Part shown: positions 43,990-55,479 of the stretch, in pieces
How positions within the stretch are numbered: position 1 is the first letter of the stretch
Layout: each line of letters opens with the position of its first letter
Assembly (NCBI GenBank): GCA_037043455.1
Contig: JAWPHD010001324.1
Span: forward strand, 62,001-126,000
Reading direction: 5' to 3'
Source: Cyrtodaria siliqua
Lineage: Eukaryota > Mollusca > Bivalvia > Adapedonta > Hiatellidae
DNA length: 64,000 nt
Made by a program: the position numbers and the translations under genes
Notes under the pieces: generated by a model
What the model saw: the letters and a program-made list of their open reading frames with translations, nothing else
Told to the model about the DNA's origin: nothing
The model's database searches: none

Positions 43990-46545
43990 TTTTACTCTGC
44001 CGTGGTGCGGCGTCCGTCCGTCTTTCTGTCCGTCTGTCTGTCTGTCTGTCTTTCTGTCTTTCTGTCCATCCGTAAACTTTTTTTTTTGTAGCTAATACTC
44101 CTCTGAAACTACTAAATGGATTTTCATGAAACTTTACAGAAATGTTGCCCATGAAGTCTAGTTGATCCTAGCAAAAATTCATGTTGATGTGAAATCCAAG
44201 ATGGCTGCCAAATCTAAAAACAGATTTTTAAAAAACAAGTTTGTAATGACTACTTCTTGACAACTAAGTGATATTGATTTGGGACTTTTTCTAAAATGAT
44301 CAGCATGACATGATTTTGGTCCTTGTCGAAAATCGTTTTGATTCGACTTTAAACATGGCTGCCAGTGGCCATCTTTAGTTACATAGAGTTATTTAGTAAA
44401 AACTTGTAGCGACTACTCCTCTGAAACTACTGAATGGATTTTCATGAAACTTTATAGAAATGTTGCCCATGAAGTCTAGTTGATCCTAGCAAAAATTCAT
44501 GTTGATGTGAAATCCAAGATGGCCACCAAATCTAAAAATAGGTTTTTAAAAAACAAGTTTGTAGCGACTACTTCTTGAAAACTCTAAGGGATATTGATAT
44601 GGGACTTTTCTAAAATGATCAGCATGACATGATGTTGGTCCTTGTCGAAAATCGTTTTGATTCGACGTTAAACACGGCTGCCAGCGGCCATCTTTGTTTA
44701 CATAGAGTTATATAGTAAAAACTTGTAGCGACTACTCCTCTGAAACTACTTGGCGGATTTTCATGAAACTTTACAGGAATGTTGCTCTTAATCTCTAATT
44801 GATCCTAGCAGATGGGCCAGAAATTCAAGATGGCCACCACAGCTAAAAATAGATTTTTAAAAAATAAGTTTGTAGCGACTACTTCTTGAAAACTATAAGT
44901 GATATTGATATGGGACTTTTTCTAAAATGATCAGCATGACATGGTGGTTATCGGAGTCGAACATTATTTTGATTCCACGTTAAACATGGCTGCAAGTGGC
45001 CGTCTTTGTTTACATAGAGTTATATAATGAAAACTTGTAGTGACTACTCCTCTGAAACTACTTGACGGATTTTCATGAAACTTCACAGGAATATTGCTCC
45101 TGATGTCTAATTGATCCTAGCAAAATTTCAGGTCGGCAGAAAATTCAAGATGGCCGCCACGGCTAAAAATAATTTTTCAAAAAACAAATTTGTAGCGACT
45201 ACTTCCGGAAATCAAAATCAATCAGTAGAGCTTCAAGGTCATTGACCTCTTGTTAAAAAATAAGTTTGTAGCGACTACTTCTTGAAAACTATAAGTGATA
45301 TTGATATGGGATTTTTTCTAAAATGATCAGTATGGAATGATATTGAACCTTGTCGAAAATTATTTTGATGTGACGTTAAACATAGCCGTCAGCGCCCATC
45401 TTTGTTTACAAAGAGTTAAATAATGAAAACTTGTAGCGACTACTCCTCTGAAACTACTTGACGGATTTTCATGAAACTTCACAGGAATGTTGCTCTTGAT
45501 GTCTAATTGATCCTAGCAAAATTTCAGGTCGGCAGGAAATTCAAGATGGCTGCCATGGCTAAAAATAGATTTTTAAAATACAAGTTTGTAGCGACTATTT
45601 CTTGAAAACTATAAGTGATATTGATATGGGACTTTTTCTAATATGATCAGCATGACATGATGTTGGTCCTTGTCAAAAATCGTTTTGATTCGATGTTAAA
45701 CATGGCTGTCAGCAGCCATCTTTGTTTACATAGAGTTATATAATGAAAACTTTTAGCGACTTCTCCTCTGAAACTACTTGATGGATTTTCATGAAACTAC
45801 ACAGGAATGTTGCTCTTGATGTCTTATTGATCCTAGCAAAATTTCAGTTCGGCCGGAAATTCAAGATGGCCGCCACGGCTAAAAATAATTTTTCAAAAAA
45901 CAAATTTGTAGCGACTACTTCCTGAAATCAAAATCAATCAGTAGAGCTTCAAGGTCATTGACCTCTTGTTAAAAAATAAGTTTGTAGCGACTACTTATTG
46001 AAAACTATAAGTGATATTGATATGGGATTTTTTCTAAAATGATCAGTATGGAATGATATTGAACCTTGTCGAAAATTATTTTGATGTGACGTTAAACATA
46101 GCCGTCAGCGCCCATCTTTGTTTACATAGAGTTATATAATGAAAACTTGTAGCGACTACTCCTCTGAAACTACTTGACGGATTTTCATGAAACTTGATGT
46201 CTAATTGATCCTAGCAAAATTTCAGGTCGACCGGAAATTCAAGATGGCCGCCACAGCCAAAAATAATTTTTCAAAAAACAAGTTTGTAGCGACTTCTTCT
46301 TGAAAACTATAAGTGATATTGATATGCGTCTTTTCCTAAAAGGATCAGTATGAAATGGTGTTGATCCTTGTCGAAAATTATTTTGATTCAACGTTAAACA
46401 TGGCTGCCAGCTGCCATCTTTGTTTACATAGAGTTATATAATGAAAAATTGTAGCCAGTGCTACGAGGCATGAGAGGTGTTGCATCTTATGATTACCTCC
46501 CATGAACAGACTCAATAAAACTGAGTCGGCTACTTTTCCCTCTTG
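43990..46545 (+). mobile_element. Tandem-core element, family A, with an internal 716-bp duplication
   Basis: The head is truncated (CTCTGCCGTGGTGCGGCGTC) and is followed by a long CCGT/CTGT/CTTT microsatellite at 44010-44075. The core runs to about 46450. Tail-like blocks (CAGTAGAGCTTCAAGGTCAT) occur twice internally at about 45225 and 45941, in near-identical segments spaced 716 bp apart. The element ends in a different tail: GACTCAATAAAACTGAGTC hairpin, then a segment ending CCCTCTTGT. An inverted copy of this tail lies at about 58340-58440. Confidence 0.75.
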
Positions 46546-47324
46546 TTTGTGTTGGGATCAAATTTTCAGTCTTCATTTATATGTCAACCTGTCATAAATT
46601 TCCTTATTTCTTGGGCTACTTCATGATTTTCAAGCAAATTCAAATAGGCAGAAGTCAAGTAGTTATGGTACAAATGAGGAAGGTTAAAGGCGGCTATTGT
46701 AACATTGTTTTGCAGCCTTTCATATTACTTACAAAATAGGTGGACAAAATACTAACTATGGAATTTTGAGCATTTCCGTGTCATCTATTTTAGTATTGAG
46801 TGAATGTTATAAATATTTCAGCAAACTTAATATATTTTCTGCTAGTGTTTCCACTATTACTTCTCCAGAGCGATTGGTAGGATTTTGATGAAACTTCACC
46901 TATTCAGTGTGTTTAATACAGTCCATTAAAAAACTAGGTCATTAGGTTAAATGAAAGGAAATCCTATAAACAGCTTCTCCAGAAGGTATGGTTTAATGCT
47001 GTTGAAACTACTCATTCTCACAGTGTTTTATCTACAAATTTGTTCCTGTGAGTTAATTTCTATCATACTGACCTCACAAAAAGCAGTCAATCAGTGGAAT
47101 TTACCTATAATATTAGAAGTCATTTTAGAATCAAATAGTACTTGACTTACCCTAAAAGTCAAAGGTAAATAAATCACTTCCTATAGCATCCTAGCTTGCA
47201 TTGATCTCAACTGTATCATCCTTGCATTTGTAGCATTTTGCTCCCTTTATAAACCCTGACTCAAGCTAAAATAACAACTAAGTCCAGACTCTATTGTACC
47301 CATCTCGGTGAGAAGGCTTATCGT

Positions 47325-48388
47325 CAGGGCTTCTAAAATTTTAAAATGCAAATCGGTCCAGGTTTTTAACTGCCGTAAGAATCGCATTATTTTGAAAAAA
47401 TCACTAAAATCGCCGTACCCCACCCACCATGTCTTTTGCACAATGCATTTTTTCCGTTTAGTCATATAGAGAACTATTTAAAATGTATGTTTGTATTATA
47501 TTTGTATTATTTATAACTTACTTTATCACAATTTGTACATTTTAATGACTGACATCATGTCTTCGCTTTACTGAATGAATAATTTTCACTCAATATTAAA
47601 ATTGTTGATCATTTGAGGAATTGAACCAGAAGTGTTTAATAAACCGGGTAGGTATAAAACGCGGACTAACACGCGCGGACTAGCGGATTATATACGATTT
47701 TACATAAATTTGAGTAATATCGTTTTTCATCAATTAGCTTAATACCAAATGTTACGACTAACGCAAACAATTTTGGTCCGACTTTAAAAAAAAACGATGT
47801 CAGGTTTGATCACTTTCCTTAATTAATGTCATTAATATTATACTTAAAGTTATTGCAAAAAAAAATTCAAACAAACAATTAACACATCTCGGTATTTTTA
47901 TTTTTTTTTAATGACGCAAACAAACTTCAGTCCCAGCTTTGGCCACTTAAAAAAAAAACGACACAAGCAAACAGGCTAACACCGTACGACTAACGGTATA
48001 TCAAAGAAATTACAGACGGTAACACTCGCTTCAGTGCATCGACAGAACGCGTGATATACTTTCACTGATCACACATCAAAGGCATATGCTACCTCGCTAT
48101 AGACTGTTCCGGAAAACTCCCTACTATCGGTAATGGTTTAGTCCAAATTGACTAAATTGACCTACTTTCGCACAGCGAGTGACAAAAATCATGTTATGGA
48201 TCAAAGAATATTGCCGCAAGGCATATTTTAGGATATCAGAAGGAGTGTATAGGGTAATTGTAGATTTTTTAACGACCGATAGATAAAATATCTGGGACCG
48301 ATTTTAACAGAGATTTTGAAAAGAAAATCGGTCCGGAAAAACAGAATTCGGTCTGGGGACCGACAAACCGGCGATTTTAGAAGCTCTG
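47325..48388. mobile_element. hAT-like TIR element with 8-bp target duplication CTTATCGT
   Basis: The left end CAGGGCTTCTAAAATTTT and the right end AAAATTTTAG-like complement (GCGATTTTAGAAGCTCTG) are inverted. CTTATCGT flanks both sides at 47317-47324 and 48389-48396. Unit 2 of the segmental duplication has GGCTTATCGTGTAA uninterrupted near 49084, a paralogous empty site. The 1064-bp element is non-autonomous. Confidence 0.85.
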
Positions 48389-48498
48389 CTTATCGTGTAT
48401 GAGTTATGGAAGGACTATAAACCTTAGAACTACACAGACACACGCAAGAAAACAACTGAAGTATTTTTTAAAACAGAAACGCCCACATGTATTTTCAG

Positions 48499-48582
48499 AT
48501 ATACCTACAGTCAATGCAGATGCACAGAAGAAAATAGGGTTTCCGGATATTTTGAAACCAGAGAAGATAATACCTCTTAAAG
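48499..48582 (+). CDS. Ataxin-7-like gene exon, duplicate copy 1
   Basis: This 84-bp exon sits between the acceptor CATGTATTTTCAG and the donor AAAG|GTGAGT. It reads IPTVNADAQKKIGFPDILK then PEKIIPLK. It begins with two bases and ends with one base of split codons (phase 1-1). The final G joins AA at 59118 to give Glu in front of RKFDANKHCGV, directly upstream of the SCA7 domain. The near-identical exon at 49206 has the same phases, so the two could be used alternatively or together without changing frame. Outside the SCA7 domain the family is poorly conserved, so identity rests on position and phase. Confidence 0.6.
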
Positions 48583-49130
48583 GTGAGTTATGAAATAGTG
48601 AAAGCATGTCCCAGTTTTGAACGTCACATTAAATGAAGTCGAGAATTGAAGTACTGAATGGTAATAATTGTTTATATTCATGTCATATATCTCATTTACA
48701 TAATTTCTTCTTTGCAGTGTATGACATCATCCAGCCACTGTATTTAGCTCTTCACGAACAAAATATGCGATTGCGTGTCATACATGTAATTTAGACTCGC
48801 ATCTCTAGTATGCCATCTGTTATCCTTTTAAAAGCAGTCGGTCAGTGGAAATTACCTATAATATTTGAAGTCATTTTAGAATCAAATAGTATTTGACTTA
48901 CCCTAAAAGTCACAGGTAAATAAATCACTTCCTGTAGCATCCTAGCTTGCATTGACCTCACCTGTATCATCCTGACATTTGTAACCTCTCTAGGCATTTT
49001 GCTCCCTATATAAACCCTGACTCAAGCTGGAAAAAACAACTAAGTCCAGACTCTATTGTACACATCTCGGTGAGATACCGAAAGGCTTATCGTGTAACTA
49101 TAAGGAAGGGACTATAAACCTTAGAACTAC

Positions 49131-49150
49131 ACACACACACACACACACAC
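49131..49150 (+). repeat. (AC)n microsatellite
   Basis: About ten AC units lie in the intron just before the second exon copy. Unit 1 has only a short, interrupted ACACAGACACACGC run at this place. Confidence 0.8.
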
Positions 49151-49205
49151 AAAAACAACTAAACTTAAGTATTTTTTAAACAGAAACGTCCACATGTATT
49201 TTCAG

Positions 49206-49292
49206 ATATACCTACAGTCAGTGCAGATGCACAGAAGAAAATTGCAGGGATTCTTGATATTTTGAAACCAGAGAAGATAATACCTCTTAAAG
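49206..49292 (+). CDS. Ataxin-7-like gene exon, duplicate copy 2
   Basis: This 87-bp exon has the same splice sites as copy 1. It reads IPTVSADAQKKIAGILDILK then PEKIIPLK. It differs from copy 1 by Asn/Ser, a one-residue insertion and a GFP versus AGIL change in the middle; the two ends of the peptide are identical. The frame is intact and phase is 1-1, so both copies look usable. The downstream intron contains the transposon at 49420-51111. Confidence 0.6.
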
Positions 49293-49419
49293 GTGAGTTG
49301 TGAAATAGTGTTCAAGAAAATATGTCCCAGTTTTGAACGTCACATTAAATGAAGTCAAGAATTAAAGTAGTGAATGGTAATAATTGTTTGTATTCATGTC
49401 ATATATCTCATTTACATCA

Positions 49420-51111
49420 CAGGGCACTCTTTTGGCCATTTTTGGGGCCGAATTCCCCTCCACTAAATGTATATATTTTCCCCCTTTTCCTGTGAAAAAT
49501 TCCCCTCTTAAAAAAAAAATAATATAAAAAATAAAAAAATATTTTTTTTAGAATATACATTTTGCAATTTGGAATGGTAAATTCTTGGTACCAGTGCTTG
49601 ACACAGGAGCCAGCCAAAGGCTGGCCCGAAATTTTTTGCTTGGGCCAGTAGAAATTTGGACCCACTGGCCCAAATTGAATGGTGGTGGCCCAAATTTTTT
49701 TGATAAATTAATACAAACATCGGACATTTTATAGCGAAGTAGCCCAGTTTAACTTAATTAATTAAAGATATTAACTAATCTCTGAAAGTATCGAGTAATT
49801 AAAATAATCTTTCGATTAATGCTATTTTAATATTTAAAAATTGTCAACTGAAATTTAAAAAAGGACGGAATGAATGTATGCATATAATAAGAAAATATAA
49901 AAATACAGACTCTTGTCACTATTGATTAGACCATTATTTTCATTAAATGTATTTCAATATACCTACTAACATCCATAGAAATAAAATAAATATATATTTA
50001 AAAATGCAAGGCTAAGCTGAGGCCTATAAAACAAGTTCAGCTAACAGGAGTTCCAAAGGAGCTAGAAAGATCGCGCCGCATTGTGAGACAAAACTCAGAA
50101 ATGCTACATACACCACGAATATCATGCACAGAGTAAATAATAAAAGCCACTTCATTCTGAAATTGTACCAATATTTTGAGTAAGCGCACCTTTTGTATTT
50201 TTTCATGTTGATTGTTCAACCATAAATTATCCCAATTCAGAGACAGTCGATTAAACATCGGTTCACACTTGCCATTGTTCCAGTTTACGCTACCGTCTGT
50301 ACAACTAATTAGTCTTATCAGTGATCTTAAAGTTCAAAAACACCGACGGCAAGCCGCATCTCCAGCTTATTAATTCTAGGCAAACTTTGTGTTTTGAAAA
50401 GCCATTTTGGCCGCTAGAGGGCGCCACGTTATTATTTTTTTACCCGGCTCGATAACGCAGTTAACTATGTGGATAATATTGAGCTCGGGGTCAAACCAGT
50501 TGGTTGACAGCAAGAGGCGGAACAGTTGGCGGAGCCTATCGCACACCGACAATTTGACAGCGGACTTCAATAAACACTGCGATAATTAGTTTATCAGTCC
50601 AAATTGATTGTCGCTAATTAGCTAACAACACCCAGCGGGGTAGTGGCTTATAAACAGCGAAGGACTTTGTGTATTAGAATTTGGGATTTTCCGAGATTTT
50701 AGACAAAATCGGTCGAAAATTTGGATTCGCCCGAAATGGCGAATTTGATATGTATTTCTTACGATTTTCATTCGCTAGTTCGGGTTTCTTTTGGCGAATG
50801 GTTAACGCGAGCCTAGAATTAAGGATTTTGAATAAGGTGCTATTTATTAAAGCAAACTATGCACTCGCCCAAAGAATATTGTTTGGGCCAGCAGAGATCA
50901 AATAATAAATAATTTCACTCGCCTAGGAGAGGTTTTACTCGCCGCCGGCGAGTGGGCGACCGTCTGTGTCAAGCACTGTGGTACCACTTAAATAATAAAA
51001 AACTACACTAATTTGTGTTTCTTAGAAATTCCCCTTTGATACGAAAACAACGCAAAATTCCCCTTCCTGAGGGCCCTGGCCACAGTCCCCTTAAAGCTGA
51101 CTAGTGCCCTG
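49420..51111. mobile_element. TIR element with CAGGGCACT ends and 5-bp target duplication CATCA
   Basis: The left end CAGGGCACT and right end AGTGCCCTG are inverted. CATCA flanks both sides at 49415-49419 and 51112-51116. Unit 1 has CATTTACATAATTTCTTC at the same place, a paralogous empty site. AATTCCCCT motifs occur near both ends. The element contains a second one at 49592-50978. Confidence 0.85.
49592..50978. mobile_element. Nested TIR element with CAGTGCTTGACACAG ends and 6-bp target duplication TGGTAC
   Basis: The left end CAGTGCTTGACACAG and the right end CTGTGTCAAGCACTG are perfect inverted repeats. TGGTAC flanks both sides at 49586-49591 and 50979-50984. Both ends carry GGCCAG or GGCGAGT repeat motifs. 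The element is non-coding. Its interior segment 50502-50816 has an inverted copy at 54121-54461. Confidence 0.85.
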
Positions 51112-51562
51112 CATCATTCCTTCTTTGCAGTGTATTACATCATCCAGCCACTATATTTAGCTCTTCACGAGCATATATGCAATTGCGAGTCGTACATATA
51201 ATTTAGACTCGCATCTCTAGTCTGCCATCTGTTATCCTTTAAGTTCTGTAGTTAAAACTCTTTATTTTGCATTTGACCAATTTTTGTCGGGTGAAAGCTT
51301 AGACAAGTTTGTAAACAACCAATATTGAATATGAAACAACAGTGTTATGGCCTTTGTTTGAAGAAAAAAAAAGAGCTATATTCTACCAGTCTACCTTATT
51401 ATCGCTGTATATCACCGTCATCAAATCTTCATCAAACAGGGCGAAACTATATGCATAAAAGCTTGAACAAGTTAACAAAAAAGCTGTATTCCACAATAAA
51501 CAATGGTGTTGTCAGCCTTTAATTTATCGAAAAAGCTGTATTTAGCTTAAGAATATCAATTT

Positions 51563-53660
51563 TTAGCTTGGCCAGCGGAGATTATGGGATGGCAATTTGT
51601 CCGTCGTTAAGATGATAGGGCCTTCATTTTTCATTCGATCTTTACCAGATTGTTAATATCAATGAAAGCTCAGACAAGTTCGAAAACCAGCCAGATCAGA
51701 CCAGTAACAATGGAATCATGGCCCTTGATTTAGTTAAAAATGCTATATTTTGCCTCAAAACGATAGGGCGTTCATTTTTAGCTCTACTGGCCAAAGCTAT
51801 GCCATGGTCTTTTGTCCGTCGTCCGTCCGTCGTCCGTAAACATTTTTATGTCAACACTCAACACCTTCGTTTTTCATCCCATCTTTACCAAACTTTACCA
51901 GATTATTAATATCGTGGCGCAGTCGGTAGCGCGGCGGATTTGTAACCGGAGGCCCCGGGTTCAATCCTCCGTGGTGCCACTGAGTTCCGTCGGTGTGTTC
52001 TTGGGCAAGACATTTTCCCTTAGCCTCGTCCGTCGGATGGGGACGTAAACCGGGCGGTCCCGTGTGTCAGTCTATCCTCCGAGCACGTTAAAGAACCATA
52101 GGAATCTATTCGATAATAAGAGTAGGGCAGGTTCCCGGATTCCTATGTATCCTTCCCCTCTCTCTGGGGCAGCTCTAAATAACTATACTGTGTTGATGAG
52201 CCGTTAAACAACATTCAGTTCAGTTCATTCAGTTATTAATATCAATGAAAGCTCAGAAGAGTTTGAAAACCAGCCAGATTGGATCAGTAATACTGGAATT
52301 ATTGCCCTTGAATTATTGAAAAATGTGTTAACTTTTTGATGTCAACACTCTTACACCTCCATTTTTCATACAATCTTTTCCAAACTTTACCAGATTATTA
52401 ATATTAATGAAAGCTCGGGTGAGTTCGAAAACCAGCCTGTTCGGATCATTAACACCGGAGTTATTGCCCTTGAATTAACGAAAATTGCTATATTTTGTCT
52501 TGTCAACACTCACGCGCCTCCATTCTTCATCCGATCTTTACCAAACTTTACCAGATTGTTAATATCGATAAAAGCTCAGACAAGTTCGAAAACCAGCCAG
52601 ATCAGACCAGTAACAACGGAATCATGGCCCTTGATTTAGTTAAAAAAGCTATAATCTGCCTAATAAAGATGATAATGCGTTCATTTTTAGCTCTACTGGC
52701 CCATGGTCTTATGGTAGTTTGTCCGTCGCCGTCGTCCGTTTTTCATCCAATCTTTACCAAACTTTACCAGATTATTAATATCAATGAAAGCTTGGAAGAG
52801 TTCGAAAACCAGCCAGATCATAGCAGTTACACCAGAGTTATTGCCCTTGAATTATTGAAAAATGTGTTAACTTTTTGATGTCAACACTTTAGCACCTCCA
52901 TTTTTCATACGATCTTTACCAAACTTTACCAGATTAATAATATCAATGAAAGCTCGGACAAGTTCGAATACCAGCCAGATCGGATCAGTAGCACCGGAGT
53001 TATTGTCCTTGAATTAACAAAAATTGCTATATTTTGTCTTGTCAACACTCTAGCACCTCCATTCTTCATCCGATCTTTACCAGATTATTAATATCAATGA
53101 AAGCTTGGAAGAGTTTGAACACCAGCCAGACTGGACCATTAATACTGGAGTTATTGCCCTTGAATTATTGAAAAATGTGTTAACTTTTTGAAGTCAACAC
53201 ACAAGCACCTCCATGTTTCATACGATCTTTACCAAACTTCACCAGATTATTAACATCAATGAAAGCTATATTTTGTCTTGTCAACACTCTAGCGCCTCCA
53301 TTCTTCATCCGATCTTTACCAAACTTTACCAGATTATTAATATCAATGAAAGCTCAAACGATTTAAAAAACAACAACCCAGATCGGCCTAGTAAAACCAG
53401 AGTTATTGCCCTTGAATTAATGAAATTTGCTATTTTTGTCTTGTCAACACTCGAATGCCTCCATTTTGCATCCTACCTTTACCAAACTTTGCCAGAATGT
53501 TGATATTGATGAAAGCTTGGTCAAGTTCTAAAACCAGCCGAGTTGGACCAGTGACACTGAAGTTATGGCCCTTTTTATTAAAATTTGTGTTAAATTTATG
53601 TAAGCACTCTAGCACCTTCATTTTTCATCCAATCTTTACCAAACTTTACAAGATTGTTGT
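51563..53660 (+). repeat. Tandem-core repeat family C array with several degenerate heads
   Basis: Units contain CATCCGATCTTTACCAAAC, a TTTACCAGATTATTAATATC block, GAAAGCTCGGACAAGTTCG and GTTATTGCCCTTGAATTA. Degenerate heads (TTTTTAGCTCTACTGGCC plus GTCCGTCGTCC microsatellite) lie at about 51563, 51777 and 52686. A SINE is inserted at 51914-52232. Confidence 0.75.
51914..52232 (+). mobile_element. Full-length tRNA-derived SINE with 11-bp target duplication
   Basis: It begins with a tRNA-like head: A-box TGGCGCAGTCGGTAGCGC and B-box GGGTTCAATCC, closing with a GTGGTGCCA block. The body holds a TTCTTGGGCAAGACATTTTC segment like the central domains of many marine-animal SINEs. The 3' end is a short ATTCAGTTCAGTTC repeat. 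TTATTAATATC flanks the 319-bp element at 51903-51913 and 52233-52243. The inserted-into sequence is a family C core unit. Confidence 0.85.
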
Positions 53661-54120
53661 GATAAGGCCTTCGTTTTGCCGTATTTCAGCAAAACTTTGC
53701 AGGGATGATCAGTACCAAGCCTAGTTGTGCATATTATTGTTCCAGTTGAATGCTTTTTGATGGATTTATGGCCCTTTACAGGTTTTCGAACACAAACTTT
53801 GTTCGGACTAGTTCTGCAAACTTTGAACTAAACTTGGCAAGGATGATCAGTACCAAGCCTAGTTTTGCATTTCATCACCATGTTCCGGTTGAATGATTTT
53901 TGACAGAATTATGGCCCTTTAAAGGTTTTACGTCATAAACTTTGTCAGGACTAGTTCTCCTGAACCCCAAGCCTGATTTCAGAGACATGTTGCAGGGATG
54001 ATCAGTACCAAGCCTAGTTATGCATATCATCACCGTGTTCCGGTTAAAATGTTTTTGGCAGAGTGATGGTCCTTAAGAGGTTTAAGTACTTTGTCAGGAC
54101 TAGTGCTGTTGAACCCCTAG
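53640..54120 (+). repeat. Tandem-core repeat family D, three units
   Basis: Units of about 140-160 bp contain GATGATCAGTACCAAGCC, GTTCCGGTTGAATGATTTTT, GGCCCTTTAAAGGTTTT and GGACTAGTTCTCCTGAACCC. Confidence 0.75.
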
Positions 54121-54461
54121 CTAGGCTCGCGCTAACCATTCACCAAATTGCCATAGGCGAAAAGTAACCCGAACTGGCGAATGAAAATCTTAAGAAATAC
54201 ATAGCAAATTCGCCAGACATCAGCGGTCTGGCGAATCCAAATTTCCAACCCATTTTGTCTAAAAAATCTCGGAAAACCCCGTCTTCTAATATACAACATC
54301 TTTGACTGTTTATAAGCCAATATCCAGCTGGGTGTTATTAGCTAATTAGCGACAATCAATTTGGAACGTTAACTAATTACCGCATTGTTTATTGAAAACT
54401 GCTGTCAAATTGTTGGTGTGCGATAGATGCCGCCCACTGTTCTGCCTCCTGCTGTCAATCA
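54121..54461 (-). repeat. Inverted copy of the interior of the nested TIR element
   Basis: The complement matches 50502-50816 from AGGCGGAACAGT to GCGAGCCTAG, including TTGATTGTCGCTAATTAGC and the GGCGAA-rich stretch. It is probably a truncated copy of the same element. Confidence 0.75.
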
Positions 54462-54799
54462 GCTACAGTCGAACCTCGATAGCACGAAGTCGTCGGAACC
54501 ATAGGGATATGTTCGAGCTATTGGTGGCTTCGAGGCATCGAGGGAACGATAAAAACCAAAATATCTATCCGAATTTGTGTACCGCCCGAAATAGTGTTAC
54601 TTGTGTACGTGATGTATTGTTCTCGGTATGTTTTTTATGTTCATGCACGTTTGTTTAAACCTCATAACGGATATATAACATGTAATTGTTACACTGAAAA
54701 TACAAGGAAAACTGCAATAATGTGTTTGTTTTATCATTTATTTAAAGAAATATCACAATAATAGATTTTAACACACAAGCCGGAAGTCCTAATAAAGAG

Positions 54800-55476
54800 A
54801 ACAAGGTCGGTCGGAAATTTCAGATAGCCGCCATGGCTAAAAATAGGTTTTCAAAATACAATTTTGTAGCGACGACTTCTTGAAAACTCTAAGTGATATT
54901 GATATGGGACTTTTTCTAAAATGAACAGCATGACATGATGTTGGTCCTTGTCAAAAATCGTTTTGATTCGACGTTAAACATGGCTGCCAGCGGCCATCTT
55001 TGTTTACATAGAATTATATAGTAAAAACTTGTAGCGACTACTCCTCTGAAACTACTTGGCAGATTTTCATGAAACTTTACAGGAATGTTGCTCTTAATGT
55101 CTAATTGATCCTAGCAAAATTTCAGGTCGGCCGGAAATTCAAGATGGCCGCCATGGCTAAAAATAGATTTTCATACAAGTTTGTAGCGACTACTTCTTGA
55201 AAACTATAAGTGATATTGATATCGGACTTTTTTTAAAATGATCAGCATGACATGATGTTGGTCCTTGTCAAAAATCGTTTTGATTCGATGTTAAACATGG
55301 CTGTCAGCGGCCATCTTTGTTTACATATGTCTAATTGATCCTAGCAAAATTTCAGGTCGGCCGGAAATTCAAGATGGCCGCCACGGCTAAAAATAAATTT
55401 TCAAAAAACAAGTTTGTAGCGACTACTTCCTGAAATCAAATCAATCAGTAGAGCTTCAAGGTCATTGACCTGTTGT
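54800..55476 (+). mobile_element. Tandem-core element, family A, headless
   Basis: Family A core runs from about 54805 and ends with the tail CAGTAGAGCTTCAAGGTCAT then TGACCTGTTGT. The head is missing. The next element's head starts four bases later. Confidence 0.7.
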
Positions 55477-55479
55477 TTT

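Larger units (their letters stand above)
47078..48829 (+). repeat. Segmental tandem duplication, unit 1 (with hAT insertion)
   Basis: Excluding the transposon at 47325-48388, this unit of about 690 bp is very similar to unit 2 (48830-51242). Shared landmarks are AAAAGCAGTC at the start, ACTTACCCTAAAAGTCA, the exon at 48499-48582 and its splice sites, GTCCCAGTTTTGAACGTCAC, and CATCTGTTATCCTTT at the end. Confidence 0.85.
48830..51242 (+). repeat. Segmental tandem duplication, unit 2 (with CAGGG-element insertion)
   Basis: Excluding 49420-51111 plus one target-site copy, this unit of about 715 bp is the neighbour copy of unit 1. It carries the second exon copy at 49206-49292 and an (AC)n run at about 49131-49150 not expanded in unit 1. 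Confidence 0.85.

Noticed and set aside
51914..51985. A tRNA gene
   Set aside because: The tRNA-like part is the head of a SINE with a 319-bp body and an 11-bp target duplication, and the arms do not all pair.
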